A DNA stretch of 64,000 nucleotides from Myxococcales bacterium (GCA_012960035.1 DUBZ01000013.1:107120-171119), one strand, 5' to 3'; counted from the first letter of the stretch, positions 18,250-27,470 are shown. Numbers and translations are program-made. Notes: generated by a model from the letters alone, not told the origin.

Positions 18250-19197
18250 TTAGATAGAGCGATCTTCGGCCTCGGTGGGTTTCACGATACGCATCAGGCC
18301 TTCTTGCACCGCACTCGCGACCAGCTGGCCGTCGCGGGTATAGATGCTGCCGCGAGCGAAGCCCCGGGCTCCGCCGGTCACCGGGCTGTCTTGCACGTAC
18401 AACAGCCAGTCGTCGATCCGAAGCGGCGCGTGAAACCAGATCGCGTGGTCGAGGCTAGCGGTCATGAGCGATCCAAACGGACCGCGCTCTTTGTGTTGCC
18501 TGAGCATGGTGTCGATCAAAGAAAAGTCGGTCGCGTAGGCGAGGATGCACTGGTGAAGAAACGGGTCGTCGATTACGGGCCCGGGTGTTTTCAACCAGAT
18601 CTTGTTGTTGCCGCCCGTCGCTTCGCCGCCCATGTAGACCGGGACATCAATCTCGCGCATGTCGATCGGGCGAGCACCCGGACGCCACACCTTCTTAATG
18701 CGGTCCGGCATCTTTTCCCACAACGGAATCATGCGCTCTGCCCATTGCGGGATGGATTCCGGCGGCGGCGCGTCGGGCATGTCCATCTGATGGCTGAGGC
18801 CCTCTTCAAACTTGTGAAACGAACAAGCCATGTTGAAGATCGCCTTGCCCCGCTGGGTGGCAACGACTCGGCGAGTCACAAAGGAGCGGCCGTCGCGGAT
18901 CCGGTCCACGGTGTAGATGACCGGGATGTCGGGGTCGCCCGCTCGCAAGAAGTAGCCGTGAAGGGAGTGGGCGAGCAAATCGTCAACCGTACGCCCTGCT
19001 GCCATCAAGCTCTGCGCTGCGACCTGACCCCCAAATATTCGCCCGGTGCGGTTGGGTTCGTTGTATCCGCGATAGAGATCTTGGTCGAGCTCTTCGAGTT
19101 CGAGTCGGTCGATCAACGCGGCCTGCGCGGCGAGGGACATCTCGGGGGTGATGTTGGGTCGCTCGTAGGTCTTCTTGTCGGATGATTTGGATGTCAC
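18250..19197 (-). CDS. tesB: Acyl-CoA thioesterase II
   Basis: Double-hotdog TesB family; hydrolyses medium- and long-chain acyl-CoA to free acid and CoA. 315 residues against 286 in E. coli. RIFGGQVAAQSL is the first-hotdog signature, and the second hotdog carries TASLDHAIWFH and SAVQEGLMR, which contain the Asp, Thr and Gln positions of the family's catalytic triad. Starts with GTG overlapping the CDF transporter stop (GTGA), so it is the second gene of an operon; the MATE gene follows. Confidence 0.9.
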   Translation of the reverse strand: MTSKSSDKKTYERPNITPEMSLAAQAALIDRLELEELDQDLYRGYNEPNRTGRIFGGQVAAQSLMAAGRTVDDLLAHSLHGYFLRAGDPDIPVIYTVDRIRDGRSFVTRRVVATQRGKAIFNMACSFHKFEEGLSHQMDMPDAPPPESIPQWAERMIPLWEKMPDRIKKVWRPGARPIDMREIDVPVYMGGEATGGNNKIWLKTPGPVIDDPFLHQCILAYATDFSLIDTMLRQHKERGPFGSLMTASLDHAIWFHAPLRIDDWLLYVQDSPVTGGARGFARGSIYTRDGQLVASAVQEGLMRIVKPTEAEDRSI

Positions 19198-20243
19198 GAA
19201 TTGACCCTCGTATCGATGCCGAGCGGGATGCCTTCGTCAAGGCTTTCGTCTTCGCGGGTGGGGTCGAGTGCCTCGAACGAAGCACGTTCAGCGAAGGGTT
19301 CCGACCTTACCGGACATGACTCCATCTCGCAGCCGCCGCAGTGGCGGGGACGGCAGGGGTCGAAATGAATGATGACGTCCCAGTTCGAATCGCCTGTCGT
19401 AAAGGCAGCTTCGGTGTAGGTCTCGTCGAGTTCGTGAAGTTGTTCGGCGTCGTAGTAGCGGGGCACCGTGAGATGAAAATCCACATGATGCAGAGCCCCC
19501 GAACTCCACACCCGTAACGAATGAAGGTCGATGCAACTCGAGACTCGGCTTTCTTCTAAGCGCGTGATGATCATGTCGAGCAGTGAGTCGTCGGCCTCGT
19601 CCATTAAGCCGCGCACGGCTTCGCGCGAAAGATGCCAGCCCATTCGCAGGATATTCAACGCGACGATCGTGGCCGCGAGCGGGTCGATCCACAAGTAGCC
19701 CGTAAATCGAACGCCCAGCAAGCCAATCATGACTCCAACTGTGGTCAACACGTCGGTCAAAAGATGAAGACCATCGGCGCGCAAGGCCACCGAATTCAAT
19801 TGCGTTCCGACCCAAACAAGGCGCCAGCCAATGATCCCGTTGATGACCGTGAAGCCGATTAGCAATTGTATCCCGAGGTCAATCGAATGGACCTTTGATC
19901 CGAGAATAAAGGCTTGCAGTGCGGCAACGAGGATCACCGCTCCCGCGACGACGATCAGAGTCCCTTCGACTCCCGCGGCGAAAAACTCGATCTTGCCATG
20001 GCCGTAGGGGTGATTTCGATCGGCGGGGGTGGCGGCGAGTCGAATGCTGTAAACGAGGAACGTGGCCGTGACCACGTTCACGATCGATTCGAGCGCGTCG
20101 GACAAGATCGCAGTTGAATCGGTGGCCAGGTAGGCGACCGCCTTGCCCGCGAAGACGAGCACGCCGCCATAGAGGGCCAGCCACGCCGCGCGCTTGCGGG
20201 CGTTCTCTTCGGTGCGATTGAGGCTCCTGCTGATCGTGGTCAC
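19194..20243 (-). CDS. Cation diffusion facilitator (CDF) metal efflux transporter
   Basis: Six-helix CDF transporter exporting divalent metals (Zn, Fe, Co, Mn or Cd) by proton antiport. Helix 2 carries DSTAILSDALES and helix 5 carries ADGLHLLTD, which hold the Asp/His metal ligands. A cytosolic domain follows, and the C-terminal tail contains a Cys/His cluster (HCGGCEMESC) not part of the standard family, perhaps an extra metal-sensing site. Starts with GTG; the ribosome site is weak. Probably co-transcribed with tesB, which seems functionally unrelated. Confidence 0.85.
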   Translation of the reverse strand: MTTISRSLNRTEENARKRAAWLALYGGVLVFAGKAVAYLATDSTAILSDALESIVNVVTATFLVYSIRLAATPADRNHPYGHGKIEFFAAGVEGTLIVVAGAVILVAALQAFILGSKVHSIDLGIQLLIGFTVINGIIGWRLVWVGTQLNSVALRADGLHLLTDVLTTVGVMIGLLGVRFTGYLWIDPLAATIVALNILRMGWHLSREAVRGLMDEADDSLLDMIITRLEESRVSSCIDLHSLRVWSSGALHHVDFHLTVPRYYDAEQLHELDETYTEAAFTTGDSNWDVIIHFDPCRPRHCGGCEMESCPVRSEPFAERASFEALDPTREDESLDEGIPLGIDTRVNS

Positions 20244-21274
20244 TCAGGTTTTTCCGAAAAATTGAGTGTATGAGGGGATTGCCCGAGTCGGGGGCGGGCA
20301 TCGCGGGGTTCGAGGTTAGTTTGCCCGGGTTCGGAAATCGAGGTCGAACCCGGGCGCAAATCGAGAAGTTGGAAGTCAACTGTCGCGCGCATGAACAGGC
20401 GATTTGAGTCGCTTTTGGCACGTGACAATTGGGGACTCTGGGTCGGCGATCGCTGCGGCTGATTCTCATGCTCGACGATCGGGATTCCAATGGAAGATGG
20501 AGTCTTTCTTATACCTTGCGCAGGGAAAAACCCGGTGACGAAGCCCTGAATTCTTTTCACCGTTCTCTCGGTGTTTGTCGCATTTTCTTGTTGCCGCATC
20601 GAAGCCGACTTCCGACTCTGCGAAGGGGTCACGAAGGCTGAGTGATGGTGGCTGTTGGATGCCCCTGCAAAGTCTCTTGTCTACGAAACCGAACAAGCCC
20701 TTGAGATGATCGATCAGCGCCTCGGCGCGAGACGGGTCGTTCGATCGCCCGACGCGCTTCGCGCGGGTGATCTCGATGCCAGCGTCGGCGAGTTTGACGA
20801 AGCACTCGAGCAGTACGACGTGGTGGGCGAAACTAGAAAAGAAGGCGCGACGTTGCTCGTCGTCGAAGCCCGGGTCTCGCGGCATTCATGAAGGCGAATC
20901 AGCAGTCGTCACGAGATTACGCGTCGATCTCCGGACCTCGTACCGGTGCTCGCGTTTAATAATTTTGCACTAGATCTGCCAAATTTTCGGCTTTCCGCGC
21001 TGCAATCGGCAGCCGGGTTGGTCGGGTATCGCTAACCTATGCCCGCTCGGCGCCAACGCGTTCGAGTTCCCAGATTTCGGATGCCGCGCTCTTTTGGTCC
21101 CGTACGCAGGGATTATGGCAGCGCTTTGCGCATCGGAACCGGCCTTCGACATCCCCTTCGCACCAAGCCTCTTCTCAACGATGGAGCGGCAACCAGGGCA
21201 GGCGAGGGAATCAGAAGCGGCCAAGCAGATAAGCGATCACTCAACAAGCGAACGTAGAAAAGAAAGGGAATGGA
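20244..21274. other. About 1 kb of low coding density
   Basis: Lies between the CDF gene and the MoxR gene. It holds the doubtful minus-strand frame at 20466-20885, described separately. The rest (20886-21274) shows only short unsupported frames, and the presumed promoter of the moxR-VWA operon must lie in its right part. No tRNA, terminator or repeat was seen. Confidence 0.5.
20466..20885 (-). CDS. Hypothetical protein or remnant
   Basis: 139-codon frame. The first 75 residues (from MPRDPGFDDEQRR) have the high third-position GC of neighbouring genes and look like a helical globular sequence, while the rest (below about 20655) loses that codon pattern and looks random. This suggests a fragment of an older gene joined to non-coding DNA, or a frameshift near 20655. 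I do not recognise the family. Confidence 0.3.
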   Translation of the reverse strand: MPRDPGFDDEQRRAFFSSFAHHVVLLECFVKLADAGIEITRAKRVGRSNDPSRAEALIDHLKGLFGFVDKRLCRGIQQPPSLSLRDPFAESEVGFDAATRKCDKHRENGEKNSGLRHRVFPCARYKKDSIFHWNPDRRA

Positions 21275-22156
21275 ATGTCCTCGGATATCAAATTCAACCA
21301 GTTCACAGGCACAGACGGCTACGTGGTCAGTGGGCCATTGGTTGACGCCGTCAACTGTTCGATCGCCCTCGAGCGTCCTTTGTTGATCAAGGGTGAGCCC
21401 GGAACAGGGAAGACTTTGCTCGCGCGACACGTCGCCGAAGGGCTTGGCCTGCCGATGGAGTCGTGGCACATCAAGTCGACGTCCAAGACGTCTGACGGCC
21501 TCTATGTATATGACACGGTTCAGCGCTTGAATGACGCGCGCTTTGGCGACGGCGATGTCAACGACATCCGCAAGTACATCAAGCTCGGCCCGGTCGGACG
21601 CGTGTTTTCCTCGGGCAAGCGCCAGGTGCTCTTGATCGACGAGATCGACAAGGCCGACCTCGAGTTCCCGAACGACATCCTGCTTGAACTCGACGAAATG
21701 CGGTTCAATGTGATGGAAACGGGCGACGAGATCAAAGCCGCCGAGCGCCCCGTCATCATCATTACTTCGAACAACGAAAAAGAACTTCCGGACGCATTCT
21801 TGCGACGTTGCGTGTTCCACTTCATCGAGTTCCCCGAACGCGATCTCATGAAGAAGATCATCGACGTGCATCACCCCAACCTCGACCACCAGCTGCTCGA
21901 CCAGGTGCTGGTGAAGTTCTACTGGCTGCGCGAGCAGAGTGAGCTGCGCAAGAAGCCGTCGACATCAGAACTCGTCGATTGGATCTCGGCGCTACTGCGC
22001 GCGGGGATTACCGAAGCGCAAATCTCCGAATCGATCCCCTTCCTCGGTGCGTTGCTCAAGAACGAGCAGGACACCGAAGCTCTGGTCCGGTACAAGGAAG
22101 AGGGCGGGGCGTTTCCGACGGACTGGAAAGAACTGGGACCGAAATACAATCAGTAA
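21275..22156 (+). CDS. MoxR-family AAA+ ATPase
   Basis: AAA+ chaperone-like ATPase, 293 residues. Walker A is GEPGTGKT near residues 41-48, Walker B is LLIDEIDKAD, sensor 1 is ITSNNEKELPDAF, and the following LRRC carries the arginine-finger region. MoxR ATPases work with VWA-domain partners to activate or mature enzymes (CoxD/CoxE, NorQ/NorD and similar pairs). A VWA gene follows 19 bases downstream, which fits this pairing. The start has AAAGGGAA upstream. The target enzyme is not evident in the window. Confidence 0.88.
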   Translation: MSSDIKFNQFTGTDGYVVSGPLVDAVNCSIALERPLLIKGEPGTGKTLLARHVAEGLGLPMESWHIKSTSKTSDGLYVYDTVQRLNDARFGDGDVNDIRKYIKLGPVGRVFSSGKRQVLLIDEIDKADLEFPNDILLELDEMRFNVMETGDEIKAAERPVIIITSNNEKELPDAFLRRCVFHFIEFPERDLMKKIIDVHHPNLDHQLLDQVLVKFYWLREQSELRKKPSTSELVDWISALLRAGITEAQISESIPFLGALLKNEQDTEALVRYKEEGGAFPTDWKELGPKYNQ

Positions 22157-22175
22157 TCAGTAGGGAGGCGTAGAG

Positions 22176-23381
22176 ATGTTCCTCGATCTCTTCTATGGAC
22201 TGCGCGAGGCCGGTGTTCCGGTGGGGCTCCAAGAATGGCGAATGTTGATGGAGGCCCTTGAGAAAGGGATCCACGGCTCGAGCCTCTTGCGCTTCTATAA
22301 TCTTTCGCGCGCGTGCCTCATCAAGAGTGAAACGTACTTCGATCAGTTTGACCAAGTCTTCGCCAAGGTATTCAAGGGCGTTGAGGGCTCACTTTCGATC
22401 GAAGACGAAGTCCTCGACTGGTTGAACGACCCGAAGAACTTCGAAGAGCTGACCGACGAACAGCGCGAGATGCTCGAGCACCTCGATGCCGACGAGTTGA
22501 TGCAGCGCTTTCTCGACACGCTCGCGGAGCAAGACGAGCGCCACGATGGCGGCGGCAAATGGGTTGGCACGGGCGGCCGTTCTCCATTCGGTCACGGTGG
22601 TGAACACCCCACCGGCATTCGTGTCGGCGGGCCTTCGAAAAACCGCTCCGCGATGAAGGTGGCCGAAGACCGCAAATTTCAGGAATACCGCAGCGACCAA
22701 ACACTCGACCTTCGCAACATGAAGCTGGCGCTCAAGCGCTTGCGACAGCTCACGCGAACCGGACCCATCAGCGAACTCGATCTCGACGAAACCATCGACG
22801 AAACCTGCAAGAACGCGGGCGAAATCGAACTCGTATTCCGGCCCGAGCGCAAGAACAACGTGCGCTTGCTCTTGCTGATGGACGTCGGCGGTACGATGGA
22901 CCCGTATTACGAACCCATGAGCCGCTTGCTCACAGCACTCCACGAGGAGCGAGGCCTTCGCGAGTTCAAGGCTTACTACTTTCACAACTGCCCGTACGAG
23001 CTGCTTTGCAAGAACGCCACCCTCGCGCGTAAGGACTCCATCCCAACCGGCGACATGCTGCGCAAACTCGACGAACGTTGGAAGGTGGTGATCGTGGGCG
23101 ATGCATCGATGCACCCGGCCGAGCTGCTTTCGCCCCGCGGCAACATCAACCCGCGGCTCGAATCCAAGACGCCTGGCATCGAATGGTTGAAGCGGATCAA
23201 TGATCACTTTCAACGCGTGGTTTGGGTGAACCCCGACCCGGAGAAGATCTGGCGCAGCACGCGTACGGCTCGCGTCGTGGCCGACATGTTCCCGATGTAC
23301 CCGCTCAGCGTCGATGGCATTTCGGACGCGGTGGGTGCACTTATCGGTGCACGCCAGGTTGGGTCTTCGACGGCTGCCTGA
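22176..23381 (+). CDS. VWA domain protein (CoxE-like), MoxR partner
   Basis: 401 residues. The N-terminal part is helical and acidic; a Gly/His-rich linker lies around residues 125-150; the C-terminal half is a von Willebrand A domain with the MIDAS-like DVGGTMDPY near residue 232, a variant of DxSxS in which Gly replaces the first Ser. The YYFHNCPYE strand follows. AGGGAGG precedes the ATG. With the upstream MoxR ATPase it likely forms a metal-insertion or complex-remodelling pair. The substrate is unknown. Confidence 0.82.
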   Translation: MFLDLFYGLREAGVPVGLQEWRMLMEALEKGIHGSSLLRFYNLSRACLIKSETYFDQFDQVFAKVFKGVEGSLSIEDEVLDWLNDPKNFEELTDEQREMLEHLDADELMQRFLDTLAEQDERHDGGGKWVGTGGRSPFGHGGEHPTGIRVGGPSKNRSAMKVAEDRKFQEYRSDQTLDLRNMKLALKRLRQLTRTGPISELDLDETIDETCKNAGEIELVFRPERKNNVRLLLLMDVGGTMDPYYEPMSRLLTALHEERGLREFKAYYFHNCPYELLCKNATLARKDSIPTGDMLRKLDERWKVVIVGDASMHPAELLSPRGNINPRLESKTPGIEWLKRINDHFQRVVWVNPDPEKIWRSTRTARVVADMFPMYPLSVDGISDAVGALIGARQVGSSTAA

Positions 23382-23446
23382 GCGGCGGTTCTAAAAACGC
23401 CACCGGCAAACAAGGCGAAGCCAGCCCTGAAAAATGCAAAGGCTTG

Positions 23447-24028
23447 CTAAGGGATGACGCCTTCCGAAACCAACGCGCGATACACCTCGAGGCACGCGAG
23501 GGTATCCGCAAGTGCGTCATGCGCGCCTTCGACTTCCTTGCCCGTGTAGTGACGATAGGCTTCGGCAAGGGTGGGCCATTTGTAGCTGCCATATTTTCCC
23601 GGAAGCTTCAGCACGTCGGTCGTGGCCTCCTTGGTACATACGAGCGACTTGCCTTCCATCCGGTTCGGTTTGTTCCCGAGCCGATGAAGAGCCGTCAGCA
23701 TGATGGACTGATCGAAGCTGATGTTGTGGGCGACGATGGTGTCCGCTTGCATGCAAAGTTGGTTGAAGAGTGAAACGGCGACAATCGGTGGAACGCCATA
23801 CGTCTCGCAATTCGCTGCCGAGATCCCGTGCGTGGCTTCGGCTTCGGGCTCGATCTTTACGCCGTCGGCGAGCTGCAGAATGAACGAGGCGCGGGTCATC
23901 ACGGTCCACGTGTCGCGTTCGACAAGCAGCATGGCGAGCTGCACGAGGTCGGGCTGACCCGGATGTTCGGGCGGCTGCTTCCATTTCACCATGCCCGTGG
24001 TTTCGGTATCGAAGATCAGTGCCTTCAA
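23447..24028 (-). CDS. DEDDh 3'-5' exonuclease (DnaQ-like)
   Basis: Small exonuclease domain of 193 residues. ExoI motif is FDTETTG (Asp7, Glu9), ExoII is HNISFDQ, and ExoIII is HDALADT, giving the DEDDh set of catalytic acids with its histidine. This is the fold of DNA polymerase III epsilon and RNase T, but the short stand-alone form cannot be assigned to either. Starts at TTG with a GGGAGAG ribosome site about seven bases upstream. Convergent with the VWA gene. Confidence 0.82.
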   Translation of the reverse strand: MKALIFDTETTGMVKWKQPPEHPGQPDLVQLAMLLVERDTWTVMTRASFILQLADGVKIEPEAEATHGISAANCETYGVPPIVAVSLFNQLCMQADTIVAHNISFDQSIMLTALHRLGNKPNRMEGKSLVCTKEATTDVLKLPGKYGSYKWPTLAEAYRHYTGKEVEGAHDALADTLACLEVYRALVSEGVIP

Positions 24029-24254
24029 TTATAGCTCTCCCGCCGAAGCGTTTTAAGGGTGCTGGGGCTCGGGGATGGTCACGCGCAACCTTAGCAACAA
24101 CCAGCGTGAGACAAAGCCCGCACGGTCGATCGAAGGGCCCGCACGATCATATTGTGCGAACCGATGAGCCCGCTCGGATGGGACGCGATAGCGTTACGCG
24201 GCAGCCGGTTGCGCACCCAAAATGAAAGTGCGCCGCGCGGCATTCACTCGATGG

Positions 24255-24689
24255 ATGATGAACTTGGAAGAAACGGTGTCACAGAGCGAGGCGGACTTTC
24301 GCAAGACCGTGCAGAAGTACATCGTGCTTCAGATCCCCGGCGCGTTCATGGTCGCTGTGCTCCTGGTCGTCTTCCACTATTCGGGCTACATCACCCCGAG
24401 CATGGGCCTGCTGCTCTTTGTAGGTTGGTTGGTCAAGGACGCGGTGATGTTTCGTTTCCTGCGCAAGGCGTACGAGCCGGGGCCGTCTCACGGCACCGAC
24501 GCGCTCGTTGGCTTACGCGCAGTCGTGGTGGACGAACTCGCACCGAAGGGGTCGGTGCGAATAGGATCCGAACACTGGTCCGCCATCGCCGCAGATTCCG
24601 CAACGCCTCTCGGCTGCGGGACCGAGGTTCGAGTTGTTTCGGTTGACGGCTACACCGTCACCGTCGCTGCTGAAGACTCGTCCGCTTAG
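24255..24689 (+). CDS. NfeD-like membrane protein
   Basis: About 144 residues with two hydrophobic helices near residues 24-62 and a C-terminal beta-rich OB-like domain (from GLRAVVVDELAPKGSV to the end), the arrangement of short NfeD proteins, which pair with SPFH proteins. In-frame codons extend upstream to 24222; the two tandem ATG codons at 24255 are the likely start. The stop overlaps the convergent TetR stop. The SPFH gene at 15.9 kb is a possible partner (inference). Confidence 0.65.
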   Translation: MMNLEETVSQSEADFRKTVQKYIVLQIPGAFMVAVLLVVFHYSGYITPSMGLLLFVGWLVKDAVMFRFLRKAYEPGPSHGTDALVGLRAVVVDELAPKGSVRIGSEHWSAIAADSATPLGCGTEVRVVSVDGYTVTVAAEDSSA

Positions 24690-25489
24690 CTGCTTTCTTT
24701 GAGCAACATCCCGATGAACATTTCGGCGAGTTTGCCGCCGAGAGATTCGTCATAGAGACGTGTCGCGTCCTGGTCGACGAGACCACTCAAAGACGCCGCC
24801 ATGCCGTGTGCCATGGTGACAGCTGCAAGGTTGGGGTCGGTCACGCGCAACTCATTCGCGTGGCCCGAAAAGACATCCCGGAGCCATGCGACCGCATGGG
24901 GTTCGCCGTCATCGGTGACGTCGTCCTTGCTGTTGCGGAGTCCGATGTGCAGTTCGCGATGATGGTTCTGGTAGAAATCCGGATGGAATGAATGAAAATC
25001 GCGATGTCGTCGCACCGTTCCTTCGACGACTAATCGGATGACGTCACGCACAGGGAGGTCTTTTACCCAGCCCGCCCATTGGTGTGAATCTTTAAGCGAC
25101 TGGTCGGCCTGCTCGCGAAATACCTCTTCCAGGATCTCTTCTTTGTTTGCGAAGTATTGGTAGAGGGAGCCGATGCTGACCCCGGCGCGCGCCGCGATGT
25201 TGTTCGTGGTGAGGGCCTTGGGCCCTTTCTTCTCCAGGATGTCCCGGGCCGCGATGCGGATGCATTCAACGAGGACCTTCGACCGTTCTTGACGAGGCAC
25301 GCGCCGCATGGTGGCGGTGCCCTTCTTCGGTACCGCTTTGACTGCGGACTTCGCATTCCGGATGCGCCGGGGTGTAAGACTTGCCGCATCGGTCGGACTT
25401 GTGGAAACGGGTGTCGGAGAAGTGCTGACTTTCGCTTCGGAGTCGGTCGCTGTGCCAAGAGTTGTGGCATGCGCGTGGGGAGTGGGCAT
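24686..25489 (-). CDS. TetR family transcriptional regulator
   Basis: 267 residues. A helix-turn-helix domain near residues 65-115 includes TTNNIAARAGVSIGSLYQYFANKEEIL, the TetR DNA-recognition pattern; the remainder is a helical ligand-binding domain of no clear type. A Ser/Thr/Pro-rich tail of about 60 residues precedes the HTH and is longer than normal; an inner ATG (MRRVPRQERSK) could be the true start, though AAGGAATGCAACGAG upstream of 25489 is a fair ribosome site. Target genes are unknown. Confidence 0.82.
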   Translation of the reverse strand: MPTPHAHATTLGTATDSEAKVSTSPTPVSTSPTDAASLTPRRIRNAKSAVKAVPKKGTATMRRVPRQERSKVLVECIRIAARDILEKKGPKALTTNNIAARAGVSIGSLYQYFANKEEILEEVFREQADQSLKDSHQWAGWVKDLPVRDVIRLVVEGTVRRHRDFHSFHPDFYQNHHRELHIGLRNSKDDVTDDGEPHAVAWLRDVFSGHANELRVTDPNLAAVTMAHGMAASLSGLVDQDATRLYDESLGGKLAEMFIGMLLKESS

Positions 25490-25790
25490 CTCGTTGCATT
25501 CCTTCCCTTCCTGGCAGTACGCGTCACTTGAACCCGCTCGACGCATCACGATCAGAAAGTCTGTTGCACGGTGCCCAAACCGCGGAGCGAGAATAGAAGA
25601 TTTTTCGTGCTTCGCTCGGAGTCGTAGAAATAAGTACGCGGGCGGACGCAGAAAATGCCGCAGTGCGCTGAATTCGCGCTCAACGTGATGCACCCCCGGA
25701 GGGTAATCCGCGCCGGGGTCGCTCGACCGGCAGCCTCGTGGTCGATATCGGATCGACTCTCTGCGTGCTGTCGTCGTTGATGGCTCGGGA

Positions 25791-26357
25791 TTACCGCAGT
25801 CGGCGCAGCAGTAGATACGACGCGCCGCTGCCCCCATCCTTTGGTTGGGCGAGCGTGCAGCCCGCGACGTGTTGCGCGAGTGGCGGTTGCGTGAGCCAAT
25901 CGCTGAGCACATCTCTGATCGTCACTGCGCCGATGCTCGAGTGCTGACCCTTGCCATGAATCACAAGGAGACAACGAAAGTCGGCAGTGGCTGCGCGCGC
26001 GACTTCATGGCACAGGCGTCGATAAGCGTTGTCTCGCGTGAATCCGTGCAAGTCGATCGTTTGTTGAGGTCGGATTTTTCCTGCGCGCAGTTTTTTTAAT
26101 TCGGCGCGGGATGCCAAAGCCAAAGTGGCGCCTGAGTTCCGGTTTGGTCCAGATGCATCCGGCGCCGCACCTTGCGATGTTGTGGGTGATGTTGTTGATG
26201 TTGGTGGGGCTGGCGAAGAGGGTGATGCCTCGCGTTGAGGTCCGGCGGGCGGTGCGTGCTTTGCAAGTTGACCACGATCGAGTTTTTTAAGATCGTCATG
26301 CTTCGACATCGCGTCGGCAAAGCTTTGCGGATCGTCTGTCGATTTCTGTTTCGGCAT
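25791..26357 (-). CDS. Smr domain protein
   Basis: About 188 residues: a Pro/Ser/Thr-rich disordered N-terminal half, then an Smr domain with IDLHGFTRDNAY and VIHGKGQHS...GAVTIRDVLSDWL. Stand-alone Smr proteins are nucleases or nucleic-acid binding proteins related to the MutS2 C-terminus; the LDLHG and HGKG motifs of the family are present (IDLHG here). ATG at 26357 follows an in-frame TTG at 26360. A run of T residues in the plus strand near 26088 lies inside the gene. Confidence 0.8.
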   Translation of the reverse strand: MPKQKSTDDPQSFADAMSKHDDLKKLDRGQLAKHAPPAGPQREASPSSPAPPTSTTSPTTSQGAAPDASGPNRNSGATLALASRAELKKLRAGKIRPQQTIDLHGFTRDNAYRRLCHEVARAATADFRCLLVIHGKGQHSSIGAVTIRDVLSDWLTQPPLAQHVAGCTLAQPKDGGSGASYLLLRRLR

Positions 26358-26446
26358 CAATTCACACTCGTTTGGTTCGAACCATCACAAATGAATGGGG
26401 TCGGCTCCGTGACCAACGTCGCAACGTGGAGCGTACAACATGCAGG

Positions 26447-26640
26447 TTGAACCCATTTGTTGTTAAAGGACGCGTCGTCCGCCTCGAACCGCTCGACGTG
26501 CGCCATGCGGCAGACTTGGCGTCCGCCGCGACACGGAAGTTGTTCGATTACCACTTCCCACCAGCGGAACTCACTGAAGCAGGGTTTCGTGCGCAAACCC
26601 CAGGACTCTCAGCGATGCCCGGTTGGTGCGCGTTCGCCAT
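26447..26640 (+). pseudogene. GNAT acetyltransferase N-terminal remnant
   Basis: Reading from a TTG at 26447, about 60 residues resemble the start of RimJ/RimL-type GNAT proteins (VVRLEPLDVRHAADLASAA, later EAGFRAQ and PFAI-like CAFAI). The reading then changes character at about 26640, where the sequence becomes antisense to an RND exporter fragment. The acetyl-CoA binding part is missing, so this is a truncated gene. Confidence 0.5.
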
Positions 26641-26840
26641 CGAGTTCGTCTCGATCGAATTGGTCTCGAAAGGCGCGGTACTGAATGCTCGCCGGGTCGT
26701 CCGGATGGAGAAAATCCTCGGTCGAGTTGTCGAGTACCCGCTGCGGCAAAGCCGACATACAAAATACGGTGACGACGGCAGACACAATGACGGTCGCCCA
26801 ACGGTTGCGGACGATGAATCGTCCCCATGCTGAGAGATAG
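26635..26840 (-). pseudogene. RND/MMPL-type exporter N-terminal remnant
   Basis: On the minus strand the frame containing WGRFIVRNRWATVIVS and then TEDFLHPDDPASIQYRAF matches the start of RND-superfamily lipid/drug exporters: a first membrane helix followed by the DxSxEDFLHxDDP segment. Only about 65 codons remain of a protein normally over 750 residues. It breaks off at the GNAT remnant, and no canonical start codon is seen, so two gene fragments appear joined head-to-head by a deletion or rearrangement. Confidence 0.5.
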
Positions 26841-27470
26841 AGGCTTCGCTGCGATTGTGAGTTGTCAGCTCGGGGGCATTCTCAACGCCCAAACTCGGTG
26901 GGGTACGCTGAAGATGACCCTAGCCAGAGGCCCGTGTTCGGCGCGCGCATGGTCGTGATGCGCAGCGAATCGTCCTATGTGCAACCGAAGTGCGTATCGC
27001 TTCATCGGAACAGGAGAAAGTCCGCTGGAGTTGATTCGGCGGTGCAGCTCGGCTGCAAATGAATGTTCAGAATGGTTGGCGTCGGTCGATGGAAGGTTGC
27101 GTTTGAACCATTGCACACCGCAACTCTCTGGCAGTTCCCATTGGCTGCGGACTTTTCCAAGAAATCCGTCCCGGTTCATTACCGTGGGCGAAAGCTCTTG
27201 CAAAAACAGAGGGGTGGCGTGCGATAGCCAAACGGGCTAATTAACTTACCCGAACGAGCGATCTGCTCTTCAGCGGCAGCTACGTAAAGACAACAGGACT
27301 TTCGAACTCCCCCTAGATCATTCGCCTCGACCTTCCAGTCCTGGCGCGATCACCTTCGAAAGTCGCGCCGCAAACGAATACCTCTTGCCTTTCACTGTTG
27401 TACAGGTCGGAAAAGTAAGGCCGTAGCGCTTATGCATTCGTGCGCGCACGGCGGAGTCCCAATTCTCAAC
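26841..27470. other. Non-coding or degraded stretch before the RNA helicase gene
   Basis: About 630 bases with only short unsupported frames on both strands. It presumably holds the helicase promoter and an untranslated leader. I see no tRNA, terminator or recognised domain. The adjoining pseudogene remnants suggest this is part of an eroded locus. Confidence 0.5.

Noticed and set aside
17526-18257. Plus-strand frame rich in His/Asp/Glu/Arg opposite the MATE gene
   Set aside because: This composition is a mirror of hydrophobic membrane helices; the MATE protein on the minus strand is real.
20655-20891. Plus-strand frame of 78 codons opposite the minus-strand hypothetical
   Set aside because: Its third-position GC is lower than that of the minus-strand frame in the same bases, so the minus strand is the better candidate.
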